From positions 1,195,127 to 1,259,126 of the forward strand of contig NZ_CP142850.1 of assembly GCF_036287235.1 (NCBI RefSeq): DNA of 64,000 nt, read 5' to 3'. Of the stretch, positions 35,167 through 43,483 are shown one piece after another. Source of the DNA: Exiguobacterium sp. 9-2 (GTDB lineage: Bacteria > Bacillota > Bacilli > Exiguobacteriales > Exiguobacteriaceae). Each line of letters opens with the position of its first letter. The first letter of the stretch is position 1. The notes beneath the pieces were generated by a model. That model was given only the letters and a program-made list of their open reading frames with translations. It was not told where the DNA came from and did not search any database. The translations under genes were made by a program, and so were the position numbers.

Positions 35167-35904
35167 ATGAAACAGAGCGATGTAAAGAACGTCGTCGCGA
35201 CGCCGATCAATGCGCCGGTTTTTCCGGCAGTCGATATCTTCTTTCGGAATCGGGAATACTTGAACATCATCTATGAGACGGACATCGAAGCGTTACAAGC
35301 AGTCGTTCCGGAACCTCTTGAGGTGCTGAGCAATCAAATCAAGTTTGAGATCATCAATATGCCAGATAGCACCGGTCTTGGGAGTTATCTTGAGTGCGGG
35401 CAAGTCATTCCGGTTCGGTATCAAGGGGAAATCGGTGAGTTCTACCTATCGATGTATGTCAACAATCAGCCGGCGATCACCTCTGGTCGAGAAGTAGCTG
35501 CTTTTCCGAAGAAGTATGGTTCACCCCGATTGTATCTCGACAATGATGTACTCGTTGGAACGCTTGACTATCATTCGCTCCGCGTTGCACAAGCGACAAT
35601 GGGATATAAATACGTTCCGATGGCAGTCGAAGAGGCACAGTCAATTGTCGGTGCGCCGCAGTTCATGCTCAAACAACATCGCGGTTATCAAGGCGAGTTG
35701 ATCATCTCTGAACTGACACGCAGTCAAATCACGGATCTTGAGATTAAAGAAGCATACCGTGGACCGGCTCGGCTTCAATTGTTTGAACATGTCATGGCAC
35801 CACTCGCTGACTTCCCTGTTCGAAAGGTCGTCGATGCTCAGCATATCATCGCTGATCTCCGACTCGGTGGACCTGCGAAACTGTTTGATTATCTAAAGGA
35901 TTAA
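35167..35904 (+). CDS. adc: Acetoacetate decarboxylase family protein
   Basis: A 245-residue enzyme. The segment GREVAAFPKKYGSP carries the Schiff-base lysine at K115 and the neighbouring K116, the same numbers as in the Clostridium acetobutylicum enzyme, where K116 lowers the pKa of K115. The length and the PEPLEVLSNQIKFEI start also match. It decarboxylates acetoacetate to acetone and CO2, or a related beta-keto acid. AAAGGAGG lies before the ATG. It is co-transcribed with the upstream reductase, followed by a terminator. No CoA transferase is near, so the source of acetoacetate is unclear. Confidence 0.9.
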   Translation: MKQSDVKNVVATPINAPVFPAVDIFFRNREYLNIIYETDIEALQAVVPEPLEVLSNQIKFEIINMPDSTGLGSYLECGQVIPVRYQGEIGEFYLSMYVNNQPAITSGREVAAFPKKYGSPRLYLDNDVLVGTLDYHSLRVAQATMGYKYVPMAVEEAQSIVGAPQFMLKQHRGYQGELIISELTRSQITDLEIKEAYRGPARLQLFEHVMAPLADFPVRKVVDAQHIIADLRLGGPAKLFDYLKD

Positions 35905-35927
35905 CGAACATCGGACACCATGCGTAA

Positions 35928-35962
35928 CGAAACGACCTCCAAAGCGGATGGTCGTTTTGTTT
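35928..35962 (+). terminator. Intrinsic terminator
   Basis: AAACGACC and GGTCGTTT form an 8 bp stem with a 12-base loop, followed by TT-G-TTTT. Confidence 0.83.
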
Positions 35963-36005
35963 TACCCCAAAAACTGGCATACTGAATTTAGAGGGGGAAA
36001 CGACC

Positions 36006-36524
36006 ATGCGACAAGTCATTGTGTTACCGTATCAATCAGAATGGGAGAGTGCATATACACGAGAAGCGGACCGGTTACGAGAGGTGTTTGGAGCACGTCT
36101 TAAGCAGATCCATCATATGGGAAGTACATCAGTTCCGGGACTCGCAGCAAAACCGATCATCGATATACTGCCCGTCGTCGATGCGCTCGAGGGGATCGAG
36201 CAGTTCGACGCACGGATGGAAGCAATCGGCTACGAGGCGAAGGGTGAATTCGGGATGCCGGGACGTCGCTATTACCGAAAAGGTGGAGACGAACGGACGC
36301 ATCATATTCATCTCTATGCGACGGGAGATCCTGATATCAAGCGCCATCTCGTCTTCCGGGATTACTTACGCAAACATCCAGAAGAAGCCGCTGCTTACGG
36401 GGCATTAAAGGAACAGTTAGCGACAACATATCCGCTTGATATCGAAGCCTATATCGCCGGTAAGGATGCGTTCGTCAAGGAACTCGAACAACGTGCGATC
36501 GCTTGGGGGAAAGAGTATGACTGA
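36006..36524 (+). CDS. GrpB/UPF0157 family nucleotidyltransferase-like protein
   Basis: A 172-residue protein of the GrpB family (nucleotidyltransferase fold). HHMGSTSVPGLAAKPIIDILPVV is the diagnostic GS-x8-PxxD block, and the later HHIHLYATGDP and FRDYLRKHPEEAAAYGALK are conserved too. Function is not established; folds of this type transfer nucleotides or phosphate. The first of three genes on one strand (with DinB and a hydrolase) that may be one transcript; its end overlaps the DinB gene by eight bases. Confidence 0.92.
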   Translation: MRQVIVLPYQSEWESAYTREADRLREVFGARLKQIHHMGSTSVPGLAAKPIIDILPVVDALEGIEQFDARMEAIGYEAKGEFGMPGRRYYRKGGDERTHHIHLYATGDPDIKRHLVFRDYLRKHPEEAAAYGALKEQLATTYPLDIEAYIAGKDAFVKELEQRAIAWGKEYD

Positions 36525-36963
36525 CTGGGAATATGCCCTTATTCGCCATGTCAGTGTTGGTGTGAAGACGTCGAAAGTCTTGTTTAAGAAGATCGAAGCA
36601 AAGGACTGGAACACGCAACCGATCCCCGGGAAGCGGACCGTCGGTGAAGTCGCCGTCCATCTCGCTGTATTGCTTGAAGCCGATTTGATGCTCGCAGAAG
36701 GGGCGACGGCTGAAGCGATGCAGGCACTTTATGCGGAACCGGTCACGTGCAATCAGTTATCTGAGCGAATCGATCAAGCGTTTCGGGTCTATCAAGAAAA
36801 AGTCACGGCCGGATTTTCGACGCGTCCGACGTACTGGGGAGTTACCGATTCGATGCATGGTTGGGCGATTGAAGCAGTCGTGCATCTCTATCATCATCGA
36901 TCCCAGTTATTTGATTACTTGAACATCCTTGGGTACGAATTAGAGATCTCGTTATTTGAATGA
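36517..36963 (+). CDS. DinB family protein
   Basis: A 148-residue four-helix-bundle protein of the DinB/YfiT type, putative metal-dependent transferases using bacillithiol or similar thiols. The three metal-binding histidines are plausible in AVHLAVLL, SMHGWAIEAVVHLYHHRSQL. The ATG at 36517 is chosen because it begins at the end of grpB with a GGGGAAAGAG site. It is followed by an alpha/beta hydrolase 19 bp later. Confidence 0.82.
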   Translation: MTDWEYALIRHVSVGVKTSKVLFKKIEAKDWNTQPIPGKRTVGEVAVHLAVLLEADLMLAEGATAEAMQALYAEPVTCNQLSERIDQAFRVYQEKVTAGFSTRPTYWGVTDSMHGWAIEAVVHLYHHRSQLFDYLNILGYELEISLFE

Positions 36964-36982
36964 ATGGAAGTAGGGATAGTGT

Positions 36983-37867
36983 ATGGAATATATCGTCGAA
37001 ACATCAGCCGGTCGCTTCGATACCCGACTGACAGGAAGCGGGGACGTCACCTTCGTCCTCGATCACGGGATGATGTCGAATCGGCATCAGTGGGGTTGGC
37101 TCCGAACTGAATTATTGAAACGGGGGCGGGTCTTTGAATATTCGCGTCTCGGTTATGGGCTGTCGAGTCGTGGCAAAAACAAACGACTCTTTACACATCA
37201 AGCGGATGAGTTGGCAGATGTTTTACGGATACTTCGAGTCGAAGGACCGTATGTATTCATCGGTCACTCGCTCGGAGCTTATATCTCGCTTGCAAGTGGA
37301 CGCCTGTTTGCAGACGAGACACGCGGCATCGTCTTGCTTGATCCGTCGCACCCAGATGTCGATGCGGCATTGCCGAACTGGTACGAACGAACACAAGAAG
37401 AGTGGAATCGATTCCTCTATTTTCTTAGTCACATTCGACCGATTGCTTGGATGATCCCTGACCGTTTGGGAAAAAAGATGTTCAGTGTCTTACCGGAAGC
37501 CGACCAATTACCGATGTGGCGACATTTTGCGGCACCTGGGCATTGGCGGGGAACGCTCGATGAATGGCAATCGGTAGAGGAGAACAATCAGATGATTCTT
37601 TCGTTGATCGAAGACGTGACGCAGCCGGTCCTCGTCCTGTCCGCTTCGAACTGGGCGGGTGGTATGCCAGAAAGTTGGTTGAACCCGGCATTGACCGAAC
37701 AAATCAATGCGGCTCACGCTGCGTTCGCCGACAGTTTACCGAACGGAATGTATCATGTGATTGCAGATACGAATCATTACACGATCGCCGGATTTTCTCA
37801 CGAGGCAGCGGAGCGGATCACGGATTTGATTGGCTTGACATGGGATTTACCGATTCAAAGTCAGTAG
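36983..37867 (+). CDS. Alpha/beta hydrolase
   Basis: A 294-residue cytoplasmic hydrolase with the nucleophile elbow GHSLG (S96), an N-terminal LDHGMMSNRHQWGWLRTELL oxyanion region, and a C-terminal NHYTIAGFSHEA with the catalytic histidine. No signal peptide is present. Substrate cannot be predicted; closest shape is the general esterase/lyase group COG0596. The 108 bp dispersed hairpin element begins 17 bp after its stop. Confidence 0.88.
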   Translation: MEYIVETSAGRFDTRLTGSGDVTFVLDHGMMSNRHQWGWLRTELLKRGRVFEYSRLGYGLSSRGKNKRLFTHQADELADVLRILRVEGPYVFIGHSLGAYISLASGRLFADETRGIVLLDPSHPDVDAALPNWYERTQEEWNRFLYFLSHIRPIAWMIPDRLGKKMFSVLPEADQLPMWRHFAAPGHWRGTLDEWQSVEENNQMILSLIEDVTQPVLVLSASNWAGGMPESWLNPALTEQINAAHAAFADSLPNGMYHVIADTNHYTIAGFSHEAAERITDLIGLTWDLPIQSQ

Positions 37868-37883
37868 TAAGGTTACGCTTTTT

Positions 37884-37991
37884 CGTTTAGCTCGAATCGT
37901 TTTCCTGGGACAAGCATCGCGCCGGTACACTTCGTTGCAGGGTCGCTCCTGCTTGTATTTCCCTAGGAAGCGATTCCGAGCTTACAAAACG
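37884..37991. repeat. Dispersed hairpin element, copy A
   Basis: A 108 bp imperfect palindrome. The left arm, AGCTCGAATCGTTTTCCTGG onward, pairs with the right arm, TTTCCCTAGGAAGCGATTCC onward, over about 30 bp. The tip contains GCAGG-GTCGCT-CCTGC as a small inner hairpin. The sequence recurs at 47129-47237: 33 bases of the left arm and 29 of the tip are identical, while the outermost stem bases differ but still pair. Nothing in it codes for protein, and no target-site duplication is obvious. Confidence 0.85.
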
Positions 37992-38037
37992 TTTCTTTTC
38001 TCGTTCTTCTGAATTGCATCCTTTTTTATAGAAAAAA

Positions 38038-38060
38038 TAAATCGAAATCATTACGATTGA
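38038..38060 (+). promoter_or_regulatory. Zur-box-like operator 1
   Basis: A 23-base palindrome with core AATCATTACGATT. It differs in two positions from the Bacillus Zur consensus (TAAATCGTAAT followed by CATTACGATTTA), as I recall it. It lies about 60 bp before the CobW GTPase gene. Confidence 0.75.
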
Positions 38061-38087
38061 CGTCAGTTAAAAAGTCGGTTACTCTAT

Positions 38088-38108
38088 AAAACGTAACGAT
38101 TACGTTTT
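38088..38108 (+). promoter_or_regulatory. Zur-like operator 2
   Basis: AAAACGTAA, CGA, TTACGTTTT is a perfect 9 bp inverted pair directly before the CobW ribosome binding site (TAGGAG). Confidence 0.65.
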
Positions 38109-38120
38109 AGGAGATGAATG

Positions 38121-39245
38121 ATGATGCAACCGATATCGATCACCGTTTTATCCGGTTATTTAGGATCCGGTAAAACGACACTATTGAACCATTTACTACA
38201 TAATCGCAAAGGGCGCCGCCTCGCGATCATCGTCAACGACATGAGTGAGGTCAACATTGACGCGGCATTGATTGAGCAAGGCGGATTCTCGCGAACGGAA
38301 GAGTCGTTCGTCACGCTTTCGAACGGCTGCATTTGCTGCACATTGCGTGATGATCTGTTGCTTGAAGTCAAACGCCTCGTCGACCAAGGCAATATTGACG
38401 GGATCGTCATTGAATCGAGTGGTATCTCGGAACCGATTCCGGTCGCCCAGACCTTCACGTATGAAGATCCGGACAGCGCAATCGATTTATCACATGTCAC
38501 GAAAATCAATGCGATGGTCACGGTCATCGATGGGTACCGTTTCCTGAAGGACTTCGAATCCGGTGAGTCGTTGATCGAGCGCAGACAGGCAGTCGATGAG
38601 ACAGACGTGCGCGAAGTCGTCGATCTACTCGTCGACCAAGTCGAGTTTGCGGACATCATCGTCTTAAATAAAGTCGATCGCCTGACACCGGAAGAACGCC
38701 ATACCGTCATCGGCTATCTGAAGGCATTGAATCCAGTTGCCCGCTTGATCGAGACGACATATGGTCAAGTCGATCCGGCAGACATCTTAGACGTTGATCT
38801 ATTTGATTTTGAACAAGCGGCAGCGAGTGCTGGCTGGATCCGTGAGTTGAATGCGGAAGAACATATTCCGGAAACGGAAGAGTACGGGATCAGTTCATTC
38901 GTCTACAAGCGCAACGTGCCGTTCCACCCTGAGCGCTTGCTAGCTTTGATTGAAGACTGGCCGCAAGAAGTCGTCCGGGCGAAAGGATTCTTGTTCCTCG
39001 CGACACGTCCTGAGATGGCACTGTTGTTCCATCAGGCAGGATATGCGTCGAACATGGAATACGCTGGTCGCTTTGCATCAGACGAGGATCGACGGACGGA
39101 ACTAGTCTTGATTGGGATCGGACTAGAACAAGAGAAGCTCGAAGCGTTGTTTGATGCGAGTCTCGTCCAGGAAGACGAAACAGACTGGGCATCTCTGAAC
39201 GATCCGATACCCGGTCGTGAGATGTACGAAGAAAACTTTTTATAA
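38121..39245 (+). CDS. CobW/COG0523 GTP-binding zinc metallochaperone (ZagA/YciC type)
   Basis: A 374-residue G3E GTPase. The P-loop GYLGSGKTT is at residues 12-20, with the metal-binding CICC motif at 70-73, ESSGISEP (Walker B region) and NKVDRL for guanine recognition. The C-terminal CobW domain follows. Two Zur-like operators upstream make a zinc-starvation chaperone like Bacillus ZagA (YciC) the best reading. Three consecutive ATG codons exist at 38118-38126; the middle one has the best spacing to TAGGAG. A terminator follows, so it is monocistronic. Confidence 0.9.
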   Translation: MMQPISITVLSGYLGSGKTTLLNHLLHNRKGRRLAIIVNDMSEVNIDAALIEQGGFSRTEESFVTLSNGCICCTLRDDLLLEVKRLVDQGNIDGIVIESSGISEPIPVAQTFTYEDPDSAIDLSHVTKINAMVTVIDGYRFLKDFESGESLIERRQAVDETDVREVVDLLVDQVEFADIIVLNKVDRLTPEERHTVIGYLKALNPVARLIETTYGQVDPADILDVDLFDFEQAAASAGWIRELNAEEHIPETEEYGISSFVYKRNVPFHPERLLALIEDWPQEVVRAKGFLFLATRPEMALLFHQAGYASNMEYAGRFASDEDRRTELVLIGIGLEQEKLEALFDASLVQEDETDWASLNDPIPGREMYEENFL

Positions 39246-39258
39246 AAGGTCAATCTTT

Positions 39259-39289
39259 AGAGAAACCGTATCTGCGGTTTCTCTTTTTT
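39259..39289 (+). terminator. Intrinsic terminator
   Basis: AGAGAAACCG and CGGTTTCTCT form a 10 bp stem with a 6-base loop and a run of T. Confidence 0.95.
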
Positions 39290-39356
39290 GTTATATTTTC
39301 ATAGTGAATGGGGAAAGAATACTAGTGAAGGTATGTTAATTGAAGGAGGAAGGTCT

Positions 39357-40880
39357 GTGCGCAACCGGATTTTACAATTCGCGCTTGTATTTTTAGTCGC
39401 CGGCGGAATTATTTGGGGACTATATCAACTCGGCTATTTATTTTATGTCTTAACGATTTCAGCGACGGTTGTGCCGCTCGCCGTCATCATGATCATCTTC
39501 ATCGAGAACCGGACAGCGGAATCAACGATCGCTTGGTTTCTCGTCCTGATTTTCTTACCGATTCTCGGTGTCATCATCTGGTTGATGTTCGGTCGGAATC
39601 CACGGCGTCGCCGCCGGAATCGTCGTTCGCATGACGAACGAAAATTGCTGAAACAAGCGATTCGTCCAGTCCGGTCGCTTGCCGTCAGTGAATTGCCACC
39701 GAATCACTTGAAGCTTGCGAACACGATTCGCAACTTCGGTGGTGGCGGGGTGGACGTTCATACAGCAAGTGAGATTCTGACGAACGGGGAAGAGACGTTC
39801 CCGGCGATTCTTGACGCAATTCGTCAAGCGAAACATCACGTCCACATCCAGTACTACATCTATCGAAACGATGAGACAGGCAAGGCAATCCGGGAAGCAT
39901 TGATCGAGCGACTCGAAGCGGGAGTCGAAGTGCGGTTCATGTATGACGGACTTGGAAGCTATATGCTTGGTGAGAATTTCCTACGTCCGTTACGCGACGC
40001 TGGGGCACATATCGCAGCCTATGATCCAATCTCGAGTCCCTTATTCATCTTCACGGCGAACTTCCGCAATCACCGGAAAATCGTCGTCGTTGATGGGAAG
40101 GTTGGCTTCACCGGTGGACTGAACGTCGGTGATGAGTACGACAGCAAGAGTAAGAAGTTCGGGTTTTGGCGCGATACGCATTTACGGCTCGAAGGACGTG
40201 CCGTTAAGGAATTACAAGCGACGTTCCTCGACGACTGGATTTATGCCCAAATCGAATCGGACGACACATGGGAGACGTTTGCGGGGGAAGAGACCATCCA
40301 CCAGTACTTCCCGAAACATGATGTGGCGTCCGACGGAGCGATTCAAATCGTCACGAGCGGACCGACCTCAAAGGATCCCGCAATTCGCAATGCCTTGATT
40401 GCGGCCATCATCTCGGCGCAACGCTCGATCTGGATTGCGACACCGTATTTGATTCCGGACAATGAGACAATGACGCTACTTCGACTTGCGGCACGTGCCG
40501 GGCTTGACGTCCGCATCCTGACACCGGGGAAAGGCGATAGTTTTACGTCTTACTACGGCACCCGTTCCTACTTTGGACCACTCCTGAAAGATGGGGTCAA
40601 GATTTACACGTACAACCGTCACTTCATCCATGCCAAACTGTTTCTCGTCGACGGCAAGATCGGTGCCGTCGGAACGGCAAACATGGACATTCGCAGTTTT
40701 GTTCTCAACTATGAACTAATGGCGTTCCTGTATGATACGGAAAGTGCCGAGCAGCTCGAGCGTGACTTCATTGCTGATTTCGACGTCTCGATTCAGTTAT
40801 CGTCGAATGATTACGTCAAACGCCCGCTCCGCTTCCGGATTTTCGAGTCACTTTCGCGCTTGATTTCACCCTTATTATGA
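39357..40880 (+). CDS. cls: Cardiolipin synthase
   Basis: A 507-residue membrane enzyme of the phospholipase D superfamily, joining two phosphatidylglycerols into cardiolipin. Two N-terminal helices precede an RRRRRNRR basic stretch. The two HKD motifs are HRKIVVVDGKVGFTGG (H239) and HAKLFLVDGKIGAVGTAN (H425). The GTG at 39357 is chosen, with GGAGGAAGG in front; the upstream in-frame ATG lacks a site. Length matches Bacillus ClsA. Monocistronic, with a terminator on each side. Confidence 0.95.
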   Translation: MRNRILQFALVFLVAGGIIWGLYQLGYLFYVLTISATVVPLAVIMIIFIENRTAESTIAWFLVLIFLPILGVIIWLMFGRNPRRRRRNRRSHDERKLLKQAIRPVRSLAVSELPPNHLKLANTIRNFGGGGVDVHTASEILTNGEETFPAILDAIRQAKHHVHIQYYIYRNDETGKAIREALIERLEAGVEVRFMYDGLGSYMLGENFLRPLRDAGAHIAAYDPISSPLFIFTANFRNHRKIVVVDGKVGFTGGLNVGDEYDSKSKKFGFWRDTHLRLEGRAVKELQATFLDDWIYAQIESDDTWETFAGEETIHQYFPKHDVASDGAIQIVTSGPTSKDPAIRNALIAAIISAQRSIWIATPYLIPDNETMTLLRLAARAGLDVRILTPGKGDSFTSYYGTRSYFGPLLKDGVKIYTYNRHFIHAKLFLVDGKIGAVGTANMDIRSFVLNYELMAFLYDTESAEQLERDFIADFDVSIQLSSNDYVKRPLRFRIFESLSRLISPLL

Positions 40881-40886
40881 CGTAAC

Positions 40887-40920
40887 GTCCCGCATCTATT
40901 TTCAGGTGCGGGACATTTTT
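40887..40920 (+). terminator. Terminator of cls
   Basis: GTCCCGCATCT and AGGTGCGGGAC form an 11 bp stem (one G-T) with ATTTTC loop, followed by A and TTTTT. Confidence 0.92.
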
Positions 40921-40934
40921 AGGTTGATTCTTCC

Positions 40935-40984
40935 TTGAAGTGGGAACATGAACTCTTATACACTAGATGTGTAATCGGTTGCAC
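40935..40984 (+). promoter_or_regulatory. Promoter and cre-like site of the glucosidase gene
   Basis: TTGAAG (40935-40940), 16 bp, TATACA (40957-40962). TGTAATCGGTTGCA (40970-40983) follows, matching all 14 core positions of the cre consensus TGNAANCGNWWNCA, though both flanking W positions differ. It lies at the expected transcription start, where CcpA binding would repress, as fits a sugar gene. Confidence 0.6.
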
Positions 40985-41032
40985 ACTACTTAGCCTGGAA
41001 GGAAGTGAAAGGGACGGAAGTCCCGAACCCGT

Positions 41033-43408
41033 ATGCGAACAATTGATGAATCCCATTTCTACACGCGCGACATGAAACCACAAGCACGACCAGACGCTAT
41101 CATCCAAGGAGATGTCTACCGTTTCACGGTCTTGACGAGTCGGATGATCCGACTCGAATACGCGGCGGATGGACAATTCGAGGATCGACCGACCCAAACG
41201 GTCTTCAATCGTGATTTCCCGGTACCTGCTTACCGCATCGTCGAAAACGAGGAAGAATTGCAAATCATCACCGAGCACGTCCATCTGCATTATACAAAGG
41301 GACCGTTCGCTGCAAACACACTTTATATCGATGTCTTAGGGAACTTCAGTACCTATTACAGCCGTTATACGTTCGGCGGACCACTCCGGACGTTAAAAGG
41401 AACGGCACGGACTCTTGATCACGCGGACGGTGTCATTCCTCTCGAGGAAGGAATTGTCTCACGGCAAGGATACGCGGCGATCGACGATTCGAACGCCTTC
41501 GTACTGACGGAAGACCACTTCGTCGAACCGCGTCGCTCTGGTACGCATGACATCTATTATTTCGGATACGGTCACGACTACAAACAGGCACTGCGTGACT
41601 TCTACCACCTGACAGGACCGACACCGATGTTACCGCGTCAGGTACTTGGCAACTGGTGGAGTCGCTACTGGCGATATAGTGAGAAAGAATATAAGGACTT
41701 GATGACACGCTTCAAGACGGAAGATATTCCGTTCTCAGTCAGCGTCATTGATATGGACTGGCACGTTACCGATATTCCGGAACGATACGGAAGCGGTTGG
41801 ACGGGTTATACGTGGAACCGTGATTTGTTCCCGGATCCACGCGGATTCTTGCAATGGTTGAAGGACGACGACCGGATGGTCACGCTTAACTTGCATCCGG
41901 CGGACGGTGTGCGTGGGTTTGAGGAAGCATACGAGGCGATGGCGGTCGCGATGGGTGTTGATCCCGAATCGGATGTCCGGATTCCGTTTGATTTTTCGGA
42001 CCGGACGTTTATCGAGAACTACTTCACGAAGTTGCATCATCCGCATGAGGCGGATGGCGTCGACTTCTGGTGGATCGACTGGCAACAGGGTGCGAACTCG
42101 AAGATGAAAGGGCTTGATCCGCTCTGGATGCTCAATCATTACCACGCACTCGATATCGCCCGCGATGGTAATCGACCGTTGATCTTCTCACGTTACGCGG
42201 GACCCGGAAGTCACCGTTATCCGGTCGGTTTCTCGGGTGATACGATCATCTCGTGGGCATCACTCCAATTCCAGCCGTATTTCACGGCGACGGCGTCGAA
42301 CATCGGTTACGGCTGGTGGAGTCATGATATCGGGGGGCACCAGCGCGGGGAAAAAGATGACGAGTTATCGACACGTTGGCTCCAGTACGGTGTCTTCAGT
42401 CCGATTATGCGTCTGCATAGTACGATGAGCATCTTCAATGGGAAGGAACCATGGCGCTATTCGACCGATGCGGCGAACGTCATGAAGAAATATTTACGAC
42501 TTCGGCATCAGCTCGTGCCGTACATCTACACGATGAATGCCCGCAATCACTTTGACGGTTTGCCCCTCGTCTCACCAATGTATTATGAGCATCCAGAAGA
42601 CGATCAAGCATACAATGTCCCGAATCAGTTTTACTTCGGAACGGAATTGATCGTCGCGCCGATGGTCACGCCGATGCACCGGAAACTGCACATGACGGCT
42701 GCGACTGCATGGTTGCCAGAAGGGGAATGGTTCGATTTCTTCAATGGGCACCGGTATCGAGGTGGCAAACAGATCCGTCTGTTCCGCTATCTCGAAGACC
42801 AAGGCGTACTTGCGAAAGCCGGTGCGATCGTCCCACTCGGTCGTCATCTCGAACATTCGAATGCATTGCATAATCCGGACGATCTCGAAGTTGTCGTCTT
42901 CCCAGGAGCCTCGAACCGGTTTACGTTGTTTGAAGACGACAGCACAGGGATCGCACACCGCGATGGCGTCAATGTTGAGACGACATTCGCGCTCGACTGG
43001 GAAGCGCGTGAACTGACGATCGCTGCACCCACTGGACATCGTGACTTGCTACCGGAAAATCGGTCAATCACATTGATTTTACGCGGGGTCCGCGAAGGTT
43101 ACGTCCAGAGCGACGGGGAAAGTGTCACCGGCGTCTATGATCATGCGACGCAGTCACTTCGTGTCGAACTCGGTGAAGTGACGGAGACGATCACGTTGTC
43201 GCTTCAAGTCGAGATGTCGACGAACGAGAACAAGATGGACCGGTTGTATGCGTTCCTCGATCAAGCGGAAATCAGCTATGACCTGAAGGACCGTTTGTAT
43301 CGTCTATTGTCACAAAAGCTCGATCCGGTCAATATGATGCACCAGTTGCAAGCACTTGAACTCGAGAAGGATCTCGTCGACTGTTTGCTTGAGTTGATGT
43401 TGTCTTAA
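41033..43408 (+). CDS. Alpha-glucosidase, GH31
   Basis: A 791-residue glycoside hydrolase family 31 enzyme. The DMDWHVTDIPERYGSGWTGYTWNRDLFPDP block opens the barrel. The nucleophile D349 is in DFWWIDWQQG and the acid/base D403 in GFSGDT. A beta-sandwich DUF5110-like domain follows. The last 60 residues (MDRLYAFLDQAEISYDLKDR onward) are an unusual helical extension. No signal peptide: it acts in the cytoplasm, on maltose-type or isoprimeverose-type oligosaccharides. A promoter with cre overlap suggests glucose repression. The ATG at 41033 has only a weak GGAAG site. Confidence 0.92.
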   Translation: MRTIDESHFYTRDMKPQARPDAIIQGDVYRFTVLTSRMIRLEYAADGQFEDRPTQTVFNRDFPVPAYRIVENEEELQIITEHVHLHYTKGPFAANTLYIDVLGNFSTYYSRYTFGGPLRTLKGTARTLDHADGVIPLEEGIVSRQGYAAIDDSNAFVLTEDHFVEPRRSGTHDIYYFGYGHDYKQALRDFYHLTGPTPMLPRQVLGNWWSRYWRYSEKEYKDLMTRFKTEDIPFSVSVIDMDWHVTDIPERYGSGWTGYTWNRDLFPDPRGFLQWLKDDDRMVTLNLHPADGVRGFEEAYEAMAVAMGVDPESDVRIPFDFSDRTFIENYFTKLHHPHEADGVDFWWIDWQQGANSKMKGLDPLWMLNHYHALDIARDGNRPLIFSRYAGPGSHRYPVGFSGDTIISWASLQFQPYFTATASNIGYGWWSHDIGGHQRGEKDDELSTRWLQYGVFSPIMRLHSTMSIFNGKEPWRYSTDAANVMKKYLRLRHQLVPYIYTMNARNHFDGLPLVSPMYYEHPEDDQAYNVPNQFYFGTELIVAPMVTPMHRKLHMTAATAWLPEGEWFDFFNGHRYRGGKQIRLFRYLEDQGVLAKAGAIVPLGRHLEHSNALHNPDDLEVVVFPGASNRFTLFEDDSTGIAHRDGVNVETTFALDWEARELTIAAPTGHRDLLPENRSITLILRGVREGYVQSDGESVTGVYDHATQSLRVELGEVTETITLSLQVEMSTNENKMDRLYAFLDQAEISYDLKDRLYRLLSQKLDPVNMMHQLQALELEKDLVDCLLELMLS

Positions 43409-43428
43409 ATGATTTAATAGGCATATAA

Positions 43429-43473
43429 AAAAGCCAGTATTCGTCATCCGTTTGGACGAAGAATACTGGCTTT
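43429..43473. terminator. Bidirectional terminator between convergent genes
   Basis: AAAGCCAGTATTCGTC and GACGAAGAATACTGGCTTT pair over about 16 bp with one bulge, with A tract before and T after. Confidence 0.9.
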
Positions 43474-43483
43474 ATGGTTTAGG

